From NCBI RefSeq assembly GCF_007830495.1, contig NZ_VLKW01000002.1, positions 81,840-145,839 on the forward strand: a stretch of DNA of 64,000 nt. Direction: 5' to 3'. Every line of letters begins with the position of its first letter. Position 1 is the stretch's first letter. This document shows, piece by piece, positions 28,401 to 38,790 of this stretch. The notes beneath the pieces were generated by a model. The model was not told the DNA's origin, did no database searches, and was given only the letters and a program-made list of their open reading frames with translations. The DNA comes from Pseudoduganella flava. Lineage in GTDB: Bacteria; Pseudomonadota; Gammaproteobacteria; Burkholderiales; Burkholderiaceae_D. The translations under genes were made by a program, and so were the position numbers.

Positions 28401-30026
28401 TCAGTCCGGCAGCGCGCGAAACGCGAAGCGCGTGATGCGCACCGCGCCGCGGCCGGTGCAATAGATGCCGATCTTCAGGCTGAGGAAGCCGCCGAACACA
28501 TTGTGGTGCATGCCCGAGACCTCCATCCGCAGGCCGTGCAGCTGCCACGTCGCGCCATCGTCGTCCGAATAGCGGTAGGTGACGACGTTGCGGTCATTGG
28601 TCAACCGCACGCGCAGCTTGCGGCCGGCGAACGGTTTCTTCATCCAGCCCTGTTCCTCGGCCGCGCTGTATGTGCGGATCGCGCCGCCGTCGAAGCCGAC
28701 GCCGACGAATGCCTTGTGGTTGTAGAACAGCAGCAGGCCCGCTTCGGCATCGCCCTGCAGTTCCAGCGTTACTTCGGCCTCGTAGGCGCGTTCGCCGACG
28801 GGGCACGTCAGCGGGGCGCTGTCGGCCGGCGACTTGCCTTTCGCCCGCAGCAGCAAGGCCGCCGGTGCCGCCGTCGTTTCGTACTTCACGCGTGCCATCT
28901 CGTCCGGCGCGGGATCGTGGAACGACCATTGCACGCCGAAACGGTTGCGGCTGAAATCATCCGACAGCGGCTGGCCGGCAGCTCCTGCGCGGCCGCCCTT
29001 GGGCTTGCGCAGCGGCTTGGACAGGTCGCCGCCGGTGGCGCGGAACCAGCCGTCCGCCGTCCACTCGATCGGTTCGAGCAGCGTCTGCCGGCCCAGCGTG
29101 CGAAAGCCGTTCTCGTAGCCGTGGTACACCATCCACCAGTCGCCGGCCGGCCCTTCGACAAGCGTCGCGTGGCCCTTCGACCACCACGGCTCGCTCGCAT
29201 CGACCGTGCGTACCAGCGGGTTGCGCGGGCAATGCTCCCATGGCCCGTGGATCGAGCGCGAACGCGCGGCGATCACCATATGCCCGGTCGGCGGGCCGGA
29301 CGTGCCGCCGACCGCCGTCACCAGGTAGAACCAGCCGCCGCGGCGCAGCAGCTTCGGCCCCTCCGGCGCGAAGTTCTCGACGACCCAGTCGTCAGGATAG
29401 CGCCACGGGCTGTACGCATGTTCCAGCGCGCCGTCGGCGGCCAGGCCGTCGTCCGTCAGGCGGATCTTGCGGATGCCGTTGACGAACAGGTAGCGCTTGC
29501 CGTCCTCGCCGACGGCGTGGCCCGGGTCGATGCAGCCGCGGATCTGCAAGTCCACCGGATCGCTCCACGGTCCGCGGATATCGTCCGCCCAGATCGCGTA
29601 GATCGACCAGCTGCTGCCGTCCGGCGCGGCGGGGATGTAGATGAAATAACGGCCGTTCTGCTTGCACAGGTCCACCGCCCAGATCGTGCCCAGCGGCTTG
29701 GACAGGGCCGGGCCGATCGGGGCCCAGTTCACGAGGTCCGTCGAATGCCAGATCACGAGGCCGGGGTACGAATAGAACGACGAGAACGTCATGTAGTAGT
29801 CGGCGCCGTCCTTCAGGATCGTCGGATCCGGGTGGTCGCCGGCGACGATCGGGTTCAGGTAGGTGCCGTCGCCCAGGTCGGCCTTGCGCTGGCCTTCGAT
29901 GCCGCGGCCCCAGCGCGGCACGGGCGCGGGCGGGCAGGGCGCGGCCGCCGCCTGCGACATCGATGCGGCCGGCAGGGCAACGGTGCCGGCGGCGGCGGCC
30001 TTGAACAATACGCGGCGGCTGATCAT
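28401..30026 (-). CDS. Secreted glycoside hydrolase family 43 protein (xylosidase/arabinofuranosidase type)
   Basis: A 541-residue exported enzyme. The N-terminus MISRRVLFKAAAAG and an Ala-rich stretch to about residue 29 look like a Tat signal (SRRVLFK). The five-bladed GH43 propeller supplies the catalytic base Asp67 (HPDPTI), the pKa-modulating Asp167 (IDPGH) and the acid Glu222 (PEGPKLL). A C-terminal beta-sandwich (about 350-541) matches the accessory domain of GH43 beta-xylosidases. It overlaps the GH39 gene by 4 bp, so the two are coupled. Exact substrate is inferred from family and partner only. Confidence 0.9.
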   Translation of the reverse strand: MISRRVLFKAAAAGTVALPAASMSQAAAAPCPPAPVPRWGRGIEGQRKADLGDGTYLNPIVAGDHPDPTILKDGADYYMTFSSFYSYPGLVIWHSTDLVNWAPIGPALSKPLGTIWAVDLCKQNGRYFIYIPAAPDGSSWSIYAIWADDIRGPWSDPVDLQIRGCIDPGHAVGEDGKRYLFVNGIRKIRLTDDGLAADGALEHAYSPWRYPDDWVVENFAPEGPKLLRRGGWFYLVTAVGGTSGPPTGHMVIAARSRSIHGPWEHCPRNPLVRTVDASEPWWSKGHATLVEGPAGDWWMVYHGYENGFRTLGRQTLLEPIEWTADGWFRATGGDLSKPLRKPKGGRAGAAGQPLSDDFSRNRFGVQWSFHDPAPDEMARVKYETTAAPAALLLRAKGKSPADSAPLTCPVGERAYEAEVTLELQGDAEAGLLLFYNHKAFVGVGFDGGAIRTYSAAEEQGWMKKPFAGRKLRVRLTNDRNVVTYRYSDDDGATWQLHGLRMEVSGMHHNVFGGFLSLKIGIYCTGRGAVRITRFAFRALPD

Positions 30027-31585
30027 GGCCGGCCTCCCTTCGTCAGGCGCACCAGGTACACGTCGTTCTCGCGCAGCGGCAGAGGCAACGTGTACGTGCC
30101 GTCCCGGCCGATGCGCACGGTGCGCAGCGTGGACGGCTTGCCGGTGGCCTGCGCCTTCAGCTCCGTCACCTGGGCGCGCGTCAACTGCCTGGGCGCGCCC
30201 ATGCCGATGTAGGCCGTGTAGGCGTCGTTCTTGCGATAGCCGACCTGCGACACGGCCAGCGTGTACGTGCCCGGCTTCAGGCCCCGCAGCGCCACCTGCG
30301 CGCTGCCCTTGTCCCGCGGCGGCAGGTCGCGGATGAAGTACTGCTGGTTGTTGACGCCATCGGGCAGCGTGCGCGTGTAATCCCACAGCAGCACGGCGAC
30401 GTTGCCCGTGCCGTCGACGGTGGCGATCGATTGCTCGTCCCCGTTGGCGAGCGTCTTCGGGCCCAGCTGGTTCAGGAACTGGTAGGCGAAGTACGCGCTC
30501 TTCTTGATACCTTGCGTGTTCATCAGCCCGAAGCCGCCATGGAAGGCTTCGAAGCGGGGACCCGCTTCCTCGAAGATGTCGGTGAACACCCAGTACGACA
30601 TCGACTGCGCCGCGTCGCCCACCTGTTTCAGCTTTTGCAGGATGTAGGCGGCCTGGTGATAGCTGTCGTGCGTGGGGTCGGACGGCGTGTACGACGAGCT
30701 CCACTCCGTGTAATGCAGCGGCAGCCGCGGCTTGCTGGACGCGGCGATCTCGCGGCGGTTCTTCAGCACGTCGTTGCTGATGGACCCGGCATCCTTGCTG
30801 AGCACCGTGCCGTGCGTGCCGAATTCATCCAGAAAGCCCTGCTCGACGCCATAGGTGTGGGTGCTGACGAAATCGAGCGGCACGTCGTGCTTGGCGGCGT
30901 AGGCGATCGTTTCCGGAATCCACGCGGCACCGGCCGTGGCGGGGCCGCCGACCCGGTAGTCGGCGCTGACGCTCTTGATGGCCCGCGCCGCATGCGCATA
31001 CAGCTTGAAGTACTCGTCCTGCGTGCCGGCCCAGAAGCCATCCAGGTTCGGTTCGTTCCAGACTTCGAAATACCAGCTCGCCACTTCCTTCTGGCCGTAA
31101 CGCTCGGTCCAGTGCTGCGTCAATGCCTTGACGAGTTTTTCCCATTTCTCGTAGCTGCGCGGCGGCGTGACATTGCCGCGCCACCAGAATATGGTTTTCT
31201 CGCCGCTGGCCATTGCCGCCGGCATGAAACCCAATTCGACGAAGGGTTTCACGCCGACGCTCAGCAGATAATCGTATAGCGCATCGATATATTGGAAGTT
31301 ATATTGTTCGCGACCCTGCGCATCCACTTTATAGACGCCCATGTCGTCGGACAGCAGGCCATGCATCCGGATATACCGGAAGCCGGCATCGCGGCGAATT
31401 TCCGCCAATTGCTGTTGCCAGTCGGCGCGCAATCCTTCATTGGCGCGGCCGGCACCGACCACCATATTGAAATTCCTGTTCAGGTCACCTTGAATGGCCG
31501 TTGCGTCGACGGCAATCGTTCTTTGCTGGGCCAGCGCGCTGGAAGTCAGCAGCAGGGCGCCCAGCAGCAGGGGGGTAAAGCGCAT
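30023..31585 (-). CDS. Secreted glycoside hydrolase family 39 protein (beta-xylosidase type)
   Basis: A 520-residue retaining glycosidase with a Sec signal peptide (MRFTPLLLGALLLTSSALAQ). The TIM-barrel acid/base Glu178 is in FEVWNEPN and the nucleophile Glu294 in HYTEWSSS, the GH39 pattern. A C-terminal beta domain follows (about 390-520). ATG at 31585 has a strong GGAGGAG 5 bp upstream; a start 30 bp further up lacks support. First gene of a two-gene operon with GH43. The upstream gap holds a 26-bp inverted repeat instead of an obvious promoter. Confidence 0.9.
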   Translation of the reverse strand: MRFTPLLLGALLLTSSALAQQRTIAVDATAIQGDLNRNFNMVVGAGRANEGLRADWQQQLAEIRRDAGFRYIRMHGLLSDDMGVYKVDAQGREQYNFQYIDALYDYLLSVGVKPFVELGFMPAAMASGEKTIFWWRGNVTPPRSYEKWEKLVKALTQHWTERYGQKEVASWYFEVWNEPNLDGFWAGTQDEYFKLYAHAARAIKSVSADYRVGGPATAGAAWIPETIAYAAKHDVPLDFVSTHTYGVEQGFLDEFGTHGTVLSKDAGSISNDVLKNRREIAASSKPRLPLHYTEWSSSYTPSDPTHDSYHQAAYILQKLKQVGDAAQSMSYWVFTDIFEEAGPRFEAFHGGFGLMNTQGIKKSAYFAYQFLNQLGPKTLANGDEQSIATVDGTGNVAVLLWDYTRTLPDGVNNQQYFIRDLPPRDKGSAQVALRGLKPGTYTLAVSQVGYRKNDAYTAYIGMGAPRQLTRAQVTELKAQATGKPSTLRTVRIGRDGTYTLPLPLRENDVYLVRLTKGGRP

Positions 31586-31705
31586 TGTCTCCTCCGTATG
31601 TTCGGGTGACGGCATGATACGGCCATCGCCACGGCTGAGGTAGCGCTAACACGGGGCGCACGCCCCACGGTGCGGAAAGTTGAAGAAATGCTGCGGGAAG
31701 TGCAA

Positions 31706-31831
31706 GGCGCTGTCACCTCAGCTTGTGGAATCGTTCGGCGATCCGCCGCCATGGGATTGGCTGACGGAAGGAGCGAGGGGTACCGTGCGCGGCGCACGTG
31801 CGGCCATTCCACAAGCTGGGGTGACAGCGCC
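31706..31831. repeat. Long inverted repeat with 26-bp arms
   Basis: The arms 31706-31731 and 31806-31831 are inverted copies with one mismatch (shared core CAGCTTGTGGAAT) around a 74-bp spacer. They fill most of the 278-bp gap between the GH39 start and the AraC gene stop. A smaller hairpin, GGGGCG-CA-CGCCCC, lies at 31653-31666. No coding frame of interest is seen. Confidence 0.8.
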
Positions 31832-31863
31832 AAGTACAAGCGCCAGCGGGAACGATCCGCCCG

Positions 31864-33030
31864 TCAGGCGGCCGCCCGGCAGGCGGTGCGGAAAGCCTTC
31901 GGCGTACAGCCGTGCTCTTCCTTGAACAGCTTGTTAAAGTACGACACGTTCGCATAACCGACCGAATATGCGATCTCGGCCACGGTGGCGCCGCCTTGCC
32001 CGGCAAGGAGCCGGGCTGCTTCCGTCAGCCGCAGCTTGTTCAGGTAGGCGCTGAACGTCAGCCCCAGTTCCGCTTTCAGGATATCGTTGAGCTTGTTGCG
32101 GTTGATGCCGGTGGCGGCCACCACGGTGTCGACGCTCAAATCCGCCTGCGCGTAATGCGCGCCGAGATAATCCAGCAAGGTCGCCTTTTCCCGGTCGCGA
32201 TGGCCTTCGAGAGGTAATGCGCGATACGGAACAATCGCCACATCCTTGCGCAGTTTCTCGCGCAGCTCGTCGATCAATGCACGCGTATGACCGCGGAAAA
32301 ACCATACTGAAAACAAGACCCACGCTGTCGCCAATATGCCGCCTGCGAATAACGGATAACGGTCGTCCCGGCCAATAAACGCCAGCTCGCTTATTTCGAC
32401 GCGCGCGCTATTTCCCACCGGGCTTTGAAACGTGCTGCCGAACGCGATTTTCGGCACCTGGTCCAGCCGGTAATGCTGGTGCGCGATATTCTGCTTGTAC
32501 AGATCGAACCACCATTGCGGCGTTTCCAGCCGGGAGAGGTCGACGTCGACGCGATTGCCCTGCGGCGTGCACGAGAAAAAGGCGGCCGGAGTCCGGTAGC
32601 TCAGCAGGTCGCCGCGCCGCGATACCTTCGCGTCGAACGTGGGGATGCTCAGCATCAGCGTGTTGGCGGGTTCGCAGCGGGCGACGAACGACAGCGTCGC
32701 ATAGCGCGACAGGTCAACGTGCGCCGGCTTGCCGTCGGCACCGTCGAAGAACAGGTCAGTCCCCGCAAACGGATACGGCACGCCCGGCACGCCCGGCACG
32801 ACGCGCAGGTCGAAGCGCAGCCGCTCGCCCGCCGCATGGATCGTCGTCGACGACGCGCCGCCGCGCGTGTTGTCCGCATTGCCGCGCGCGTGCCAGCGCA
32901 GTTCGCCCGCTGCTGCCGGCAGCAGGGCCGCGCGCAGGTGGCTGCGCTGCACGCATGCATAGCCCAGCGCGAGGCTGGCGGCCAGCAGGGCCGCGCCGGC
33001 AAGCGCCGCGCGCTGGTGAAAAGGCCGCAT
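31864..33030 (-). CDS. Membrane-anchored AraC-family regulator
   Basis: A 388-residue protein with two likely membrane helices, about 8-27 and about 226-245, enclosing a 200-residue, presumably periplasmic domain rich in beta strands (carbohydrate-binding-like DLSRYATLSFVAR). A cytoplasmic AraC-type double HTH follows (about 285-385, VAEIAYSVGYANVSYFNKLF). Such proteins sense extracytoplasmic ligands directly. It is encoded downstream of, and on the same strand as, another AraC gene (5 bp apart) and just upstream of GH39/GH43, which makes it a candidate regulator of those glycosidases, by inference. Confidence 0.8.
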   Translation of the reverse strand: MRPFHQRAALAGAALLAASLALGYACVQRSHLRAALLPAAAGELRWHARGNADNTRGGASSTTIHAAGERLRFDLRVVPGVPGVPYPFAGTDLFFDGADGKPAHVDLSRYATLSFVARCEPANTLMLSIPTFDAKVSRRGDLLSYRTPAAFFSCTPQGNRVDVDLSRLETPQWWFDLYKQNIAHQHYRLDQVPKIAFGSTFQSPVGNSARVEISELAFIGRDDRYPLFAGGILATAWVLFSVWFFRGHTRALIDELREKLRKDVAIVPYRALPLEGHRDREKATLLDYLGAHYAQADLSVDTVVAATGINRNKLNDILKAELGLTFSAYLNKLRLTEAARLLAGQGGATVAEIAYSVGYANVSYFNKLFKEEHGCTPKAFRTACRAAA

Positions 33031-33035
33031 CGGGT

Positions 33036-33827
33036 TCACCGCCGCGCGAAGAACGAGGACGGCGTGCAGCCGAACGTCTTGCGGAACATCTGCGAGAACG
33101 CGGACTGGCTCGCGTACCCCAGCTCGTCGGCCACGCGCGCCAGCGGCATGCCGCCGGCGATCATCGGCGCCGCATGCGCCAGCCGCACCTGCTGGCGCCA
33201 TTGGCCGAAGCTCATGCCCAGCTCCTTCTCGAACAGCCGCGCCAGCGTGCGCTCCGACGCGCCCACTTCCTGGGCCCAGTCGGCCAAGGTCTGCGGCGCG
33301 CCCGGCGTGTCGATCAGCCGGCCGCACAGGCTTTGCAGCCGCTTATCGCGCGGCATCGGCACGCGGATCGGGCGCGTCTCGCTGCGCGCCAGCTCGTCCA
33401 GCATCAGTTCCGTCAGCATCGTCGCGCGGGCGGACGGTTCCAGCGGCGGCAATTGCTCCAGCGCGAGGATCAGTTCACGCAGCAGGTCCGAGACTTCCAG
33501 CACGCGGCACGCTTCGCCGGGGAACGGCGCGCGCGCAGCCAGGATCCGCACGGGGCGCAGGCGCGTGGCTTGCAGCACGGTGACGGAATGGACGATGCCC
33601 GGCGCGATCCACACGGCGCGCGACGGCGGCACGATCCACGTGCTGTCGGCCGCCGTCACGCGCAGCACGCCGTCCAGCGCGTGCGTCAGCTGGCCCCACG
33701 GGTGCGTGTGGGGGCGCAGGTATTCGCGGCTGTCCAGGTCGCGCGCCATCAGCGTCACGGGGCGATCCAGGGTCGGATCGAAGCAGTCCGGGTAGGGCAG
33801 CGTGTGCTTGACGACGGGGACGGGCAT
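33036..33827 (-). CDS. AraC-family transcriptional regulator with cupin domain
   Basis: A 263-residue regulator: an N-terminal cupin (about 20-95, HTHPWGQLTHALDG...VPPSRAVWIAPG) and a C-terminal AraC HTH pair (about 165-262, LARVADELGYASQSAFSQMF). This architecture is common among regulators that sit next to and control an efflux pump, for example NimR. It is divergent from the MFS gene with a 100-bp spacer containing a near-palindrome, so control of that transporter is the simplest reading. Confidence 0.85.
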   Translation of the reverse strand: MPVPVVKHTLPYPDCFDPTLDRPVTLMARDLDSREYLRPHTHPWGQLTHALDGVLRVTAADSTWIVPPSRAVWIAPGIVHSVTVLQATRLRPVRILAARAPFPGEACRVLEVSDLLRELILALEQLPPLEPSARATMLTELMLDELARSETRPIRVPMPRDKRLQSLCGRLIDTPGAPQTLADWAQEVGASERTLARLFEKELGMSFGQWRQQVRLAHAAPMIAGGMPLARVADELGYASQSAFSQMFRKTFGCTPSSFFARR

Positions 33828-33862
33828 TGGCAGGAATGCGATAAAAGTTGACTTTCTATCTT

Positions 33863-33882
33863 AAAACAGCCGGGGCCGTTTT
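33863..33882. promoter_or_regulatory. Candidate operator between AraC and MFS genes
   Basis: The imperfect 20-bp dyad AAAACAGCCGGGGCCGTTTT (two mismatched positions) lies in the divergent intergenic region. A TTGACT (33848-33853) lies just left of it. Assignment to the adjacent AraC protein is an inference. Confidence 0.35.
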
Positions 33883-33927
33883 GCCTACACTCGCTGCTGG
33901 GAAGTCCGAAAAAAACATGGGGAAACA

Positions 33928-35160
33928 ATGAGCAACACGACTACAACGACCGGGAAGGCGCAGCTGCGCCAGGATGCGCGGGTGATCGGCCTCGTGGGCC
34001 TGGCGCACGGCACCTCGCACTTTTACCACCTGATCCTGGCCGCGCTGTTCCCGTGGCTGAAGCCCGCGTTTGGGCTCAGCTACTCCGAACTGGGGCTGTT
34101 GATGACGGTGTTCTTCGTCGTCTCCGGCATCGGCCAGGCACTGGCCGGCTTTGTTGTCGACCGCGTCGGCGCGCGCCGCGTGCTGTTCTTCGGCGTCGGC
34201 ATGCTGGGCGTGTCGGCGCTGGCGCTGTCGGCGGCGCACAGCTATGCGGGGCTGATGGCGGGCGCGCTGCTGGCCGGCGTCGGCAACAGCATCTTCCACC
34301 CGGCCGACTACACGCTGCTGAACCAGCGCGTATCGCGCGAGCGGCTGGCGCACGGCTTCTCGGTACACGGCATCAGCGGCAATATCGGCTGGGCCGCGTC
34401 GCCGCTGTTCCTGACGACGGTGGCGGCGTTCGCCAGCTGGCGCGCGGCGCTGGCCTGCGCGGCGGTGCTGCCGTTCATCGTGCTGGCGATCCTCGTGCTG
34501 AACCGGGACGCGCTGCGCCCGAATCCTGTCCAGCGTACGGGCGCCGCGCAGCATGGCGGCGAAGGCACGCTGGCGTTCCTGCGCCTGCCGTCCGTATGGA
34601 TGTGCTTTGCGTTCTTCTTCCTGACGGCCGTGGCGCTGGGCGGCATCCAGTCGTTCGCATCGATCGGGCTGGAACAGCTGTACGGCATCTCGCGCGAGCT
34701 GGCGACGAGTTCCTATACGGCCTATATGCTGGCGTCGGCCGGCGGCATGGTGGTCGGCGGCTTCATCGGCGCCGGCTCGCGCAACCACGACCGCAATATC
34801 GCGCTGGCGTTCGCCGTCGCCGCCGTGCTGGCGCTGGTGCTGGGGGCGGCCGTCGTGCCGGGCTGGCTGGCGCTGCCGCTGATGGCGGCGATCGGCTTCT
34901 GTTCCGGCGTGGCGGGCCCGTCGCGCGACCTGATGATCCGCGCCGCCGCGCCGAAGAACGCGACGGGGCGCGTGTATGGCGTCGTCTACTCCGGGTTGGA
35001 CACGGGCCTGTCGGTCGGCCCGCTGCTGTTCGGCGCCGTAATGGACGGCGGCCATCCGGGCTGGCTGTTTGCCGGCGTGGCGCTGTTCCAGGCGCTGGCG
35101 ATCGGCACGGCCGTCGGCGTCGGCGGCAGTACCCGGGCGGTCGCGCTGAAAAGCGCCTAG
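33928..35160 (+). CDS. MFS transporter (Fsr/fosmidomycin-resistance-like)
   Basis: A 410-residue inner-membrane carrier with about 12 hydrophobic helices. The N-terminal [20 protein letters not shown], the MFS loop motif [11 protein letters not shown] and [11 protein letters not shown] resemble the fosmidomycin-resistance (Fsr) branch. It probably exports a small compound by proton antiport; the substrate is unknown. Divergent from a NimR-like AraC gene. The RraA-like gene starts 32 bp downstream on the same strand and may be co-transcribed. Confidence 0.85.
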   Translation: MSNTTTTTGKAQLRQDARVIGLVGLAHGTSHFYHLILAALFPWLKPAFGLSYSELGLLMTVFFVVSGIGQALAGFVVDRVGARRVLFFGVGMLGVSALALSAAHSYAGLMAGALLAGVGNSIFHPADYTLLNQRVSRERLAHGFSVHGISGNIGWAASPLFLTTVAAFASWRAALACAAVLPFIVLAILVLNRDALRPNPVQRTGAAQHGGEGTLAFLRLPSVWMCFAFFFLTAVALGGIQSFASIGLEQLYGISRELATSSYTAYMLASAGGMVVGGFIGAGSRNHDRNIALAFAVAAVLALVLGAAVVPGWLALPLMAAIGFCSGVAGPSRDLMIRAAAPKNATGRVYGVVYSGLDTGLSVGPLLFGAVMDGGHPGWLFAGVALFQALAIGTAVGVGGSTRAVALKSA

Positions 35161-35192
35161 AATCGGACCATCTCGTTTACCTGGGGAGTCTC

Positions 35193-35711
35193 ATGAGCCT
35201 GGCCACGCCTTTCGCCACCGATTTCGCCACCACCGACCTGTGCGACGATAACGCCGTGCTGCTCGAGGACGGCCGCCTGACCGTGCTGCCGCCCGTGTTC
35301 CGCCACTACGGCAAGCGCGCGCGCTTCGGCGGCCGCGTCGTCACGGTCAAGGTCTTCGAGGACAATGCGCTGGTGCGCACCGCGCTGGAGACGCCGGGCG
35401 ACGGCCAGGTGCTCGTCGTCGACGGTGGCGGCAGCCTGCGCCGCGCGCTGTTCGGCGGCCAGCTGGCGCTGCTGGCGCAGGACAATGGCTGGGCCGGCGT
35501 CGTCATCGACGGCTGCGTGCGCGATACGGAGGAAATCGACAGCTGCGACATCGCCGTGCGTGCGCTGGCCGCGATCCCGCAGCGGGGCGCGAAGAAGGGC
35601 ACGGGCGAGCGCAATGTGCGCGTGCAGATCGCCGGCGTGCCCGTCAATCCGGGCGACTGGGTGTACGCCGATGCGGACGGGATTCTTATCGCCCAGCAGC
35701 GGCTGGCCTGA
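35193..35711 (+). CDS. rraA: RraA-like protein (RNase E activity regulator / HMG aldolase fold)
   Basis: A 172-residue member of the RraA/MenG-like family. Seen are the [10 protein letters not shown] start, the central [17 protein letters not shown] with the conserved Arg-Asp, and [14 protein letters not shown] near the end. E. coli RraA binds RNase E and inhibits it; other members are 4-hydroxy-4-methyl-2-oxoglutarate aldolases. Length fits the RraA group. ATG at 35193 has GGGGAG upstream. The end overlaps the convergent hydrolase gene by 26 bp. Confidence 0.8.
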   Translation: MSLATPFATDFATTDLCDDNAVLLEDGRLTVLPPVFRHYGKRARFGGRVVTVKVFEDNALVRTALETPGDGQVLVVDGGGSLRRALFGGQLALLAQDNGWAGVVIDGCVRDTEEIDSCDIAVRALAAIPQRGAKKGTGERNVRVQIAGVPVNPGDWVYADADGILIAQQRLA

Positions 35712-36612
35712 CGCCCGCGCCGGCGGCGCGGTCGACGAAGGAGGCGAGGTCGCGTTCGAAGCGCTCTGGTGCCTCGATGAAAGGTGCGTGGCCTGCACCG
35801 GGGTACAGCGCGGTGACGGCACGTGGCTGCAGCGCGCGTGCCCGTGCGATCGACGGCTGCGGTTGCACCAGCGCGTCGCGCTCGCCGTAGACGAGCAGCA
35901 GCGGCTTGCCCAGCCGGCCGAGGCCGGCCGCCGCATCGATCGTCATCGACGGCACCGCGGCCGTCATCTCCCATGACGCCATCGCCGCGTTTGCCAGCAG
36001 CCGTTGCAGCACGTCCGGTTGCGGCGGCGTGGCGAAGCACAGGCCGAGGAAGGCGCGCTCGGCGTCCAGATGGGTTTTCAGGTCCGCCGACGCCAGGTCG
36101 CGGTACAGCGCAGGGTGCGCCGTGATCTGTTCCGGCTTCAGCTCGATCACGCCGCCGACGTACACGGCGCCGCCGATGCCGGCGTCACCGTACGCGGCCA
36201 GGTAATTGGTGATCACGGCCGCGCCCAGCGACCAACCGACCAGAACGGGTTTGGTGGCCTTGGCAGTTGCCAGCACGGCCGCCAGGTCGTCGGCCCAGCG
36301 GCGCCCGTCCGCATACGCCGCGGCGCCGGCCGGCTTGCCGGACAGGCCATGGCCGCGCAGGTCGAACGCGATCAGCCGGTAGCGCGCCAGGACCGGGCTG
36401 GCGAACTGGCGTTCCCAGTTCAGCCGGCTGCCCAGCAGGCCATGCACGAACACGATGGCCGGCCCATCGGGGTTGCCGGCCTCGTCGACGGCGAGCGGCA
36501 CGCCGTCCGGGGCGGTGACGGTATAGCTACGGGTGGTTGCACCCGCGGCGGTGGCGGCCAGCGCCGCCGCCAGCAGCAGCGTGCCCAGCACGCGGTGGAA
36601 GAATCGGTACAT
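35686..36612 (-). CDS. Exported alpha/beta hydrolase
   Basis: A 308-residue alpha/beta-hydrolase with a signal peptide ([24 protein letters not shown]). The nucleophile elbow is GWSLGA, the oxyanion-side motif FVHGLLGS, and the catalytic His lies in [14 protein letters not shown]; these fit esterase/lactonase-type enzymes. ATG at 36612 has AGGAG 7 bp upstream; a TTG two codons earlier is less likely. It is divergent from a MerR gene, and its promoter has the 19-bp spacer dyad typical of MerR control. Confidence 0.85.
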   Translation of the reverse strand: MYRFFHRVLGTLLLAAALAATAAGATTRSYTVTAPDGVPLAVDEAGNPDGPAIVFVHGLLGSRLNWERQFASPVLARYRLIAFDLRGHGLSGKPAGAAAYADGRRWADDLAAVLATAKATKPVLVGWSLGAAVITNYLAAYGDAGIGGAVYVGGVIELKPEQITAHPALYRDLASADLKTHLDAERAFLGLCFATPPQPDVLQRLLANAAMASWEMTAAVPSMTIDAAAGLGRLGKPLLLVYGERDALVQPQPSIARARALQPRAVTALYPGAGHAPFIEAPERFERDLASFVDRAAGAGVRPAAAGR

Positions 36613-36644
36613 CGTCAAGCTCCTTGAAACGTTGGGAGCGCCAG

Positions 36645-36676
36645 TCTGAACCCTGACACTGGTGTCAGAGTCAAGC
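36645..36676 (-). promoter_or_regulatory. MerR-type promoter/operator of the hydrolase gene
   Basis: On the minus strand TTGACT (36676-36671) is followed after 19 bp by the weak -10 TCAGAC. The over-long spacer contains the dyad CTGACAC-CA-GTGTCAG (36668-36653), arms 7 bp. A dyad centred in a 19-bp spacer is the hallmark of MerR-activated promoters. Confidence 0.55.
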
Positions 36677-36700
36677 GTTGTGTTGTGGTACGCTGCGGCG

Positions 36701-37081
36701 ATGCCTTCACCCGCCCCACTGATGTCGATCGGCGCGCTCGCGCAAGCATCCGGCGCCAGCGTCCGGTCGATCCGCCATTACGAGCAGCACGGCCTGCTGG
36801 CGTCGATCCGCGCCGACAACGGCTACCGGATGTTCCCCGCCGCCGCGGTCGCGCAGGTGCGCCAGATCCAGCGGCTGATCGCCACCGGTTTCACCGTCGC
36901 CGAAATCCTGTCCTTCCCCGACTGCATGCGCATGATCGAGGGCGCCCCCGCCTGCAGCGAGACGAGCGACGTGCAACGCCGGCGCCTCGCCGCCATCGAG
37001 CGCCAGATCGCCGACCTGGAACGGCGCCGCACGCGCCTGCTGGCAATGTTGCGCGAGGGCGCCGCCGCGCCACCTGACTGA
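36701..37081 (+). CDS. MerR-family transcriptional regulator
   Basis: A 126-residue regulator: N-terminal winged helix (about 8-75, SIGALAQASGASVRSIRHYE...GLLASIRADNGYR), then a dimerisation coiled coil (about 100-120). Cysteines at FPDCMRM and APACSE before the coil occur in many MerR members with unknown ligands. ATG at 36701 is preferred over an upstream in-frame start at 36662, which would fall inside the operator; an internal ATG at 36722 is also possible. Likely activator of the divergent hydrolase gene. Confidence 0.85.
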   Translation: MPSPAPLMSIGALAQASGASVRSIRHYEQHGLLASIRADNGYRMFPAAAVAQVRQIQRLIATGFTVAEILSFPDCMRMIEGAPACSETSDVQRRRLAAIERQIADLERRRTRLLAMLREGAAAPPD

Positions 37082-37117
37082 TCCATTACAACGAGCAACA
37101 AATGCGCTAGCGCAACA

Positions 37118-37149
37118 CGATGCCCCGCCTGCCGGGGCATCGTTGTTTG
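37118..37149 (+). terminator. Intrinsic terminator of the MerR gene
   Basis: A 10-bp perfect stem, CGATGCCCCG (37118-37127) with CGGGGCATCG (37133-37142), 5-bp loop, followed by TTGTTTG. Confidence 0.75.
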
Positions 37150-37422
37150 TGGCCGCAGCAGCGCCGAAACCAAGGCATTTTTCACGTTGCGAGATGGCCG
37201 TTTCACCATTTGAAAAGCGCACAAATAACTGCCGGGCTCGCGCTTCCATGGGAAGAAATGACGTTGCGTATCATGAAAAATGCGCCGTAAGCCGTTGAAA
37301 GATAAGCGTAAAAAAATACTCCTATGTCTTATATAAGAGTATTGGTGCGCTGAACAAAAAGCCCTATGATGTTCCTAACGGTTTCGCATTCACTTCAATT
37401 CGTTTCAAGACAGGAGAGCATC
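37150..37422. promoter_or_regulatory. aceA leader region with TCTTATATAAGA operator
   Basis: The 273 bp between the MerR terminator and aceA become AT-rich towards the gene. A perfect 12-bp palindrome TCTTATATAAGA lies at 37327-37338, about 85 bp before the start codon, with TACTC/GAGTA half-sites overlapping it (37317-37321, 37337-37341). It is a candidate site for the acetate/glyoxylate-shunt regulator. The promoter itself cannot be fixed; TTGAAA occurs near 37295. No gene is seen here. Confidence 0.5.
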
Positions 37423-38718
<1,296 letters not shown>

Positions 38719-38742
38719 CCGGCTGCCACAGGGGAGTGAACG

Positions 38743-38774
38743 AAAAACCGCGGCCACAAGCCGCGGTTTTTTTA
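38743..38774 (+). terminator. Intrinsic terminator of aceA
   Basis: An 11-bp stem (38743-38753 with 38761-38771, AAAAACCGCGG/CCGCGGTTTTT) followed by more Ts, 24 bp past the stop. Confidence 0.9.
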
Positions 38775-38790
38775 TGCCACGCCTTTCACG

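Noticed and set aside
31864..33327. Longer 487-codon start for the membrane AraC gene
   Set aside because: The extra N-terminus overlaps the upstream AraC gene and is Arg/Ala-rich; ATG 33030 gives a membrane helix at once.
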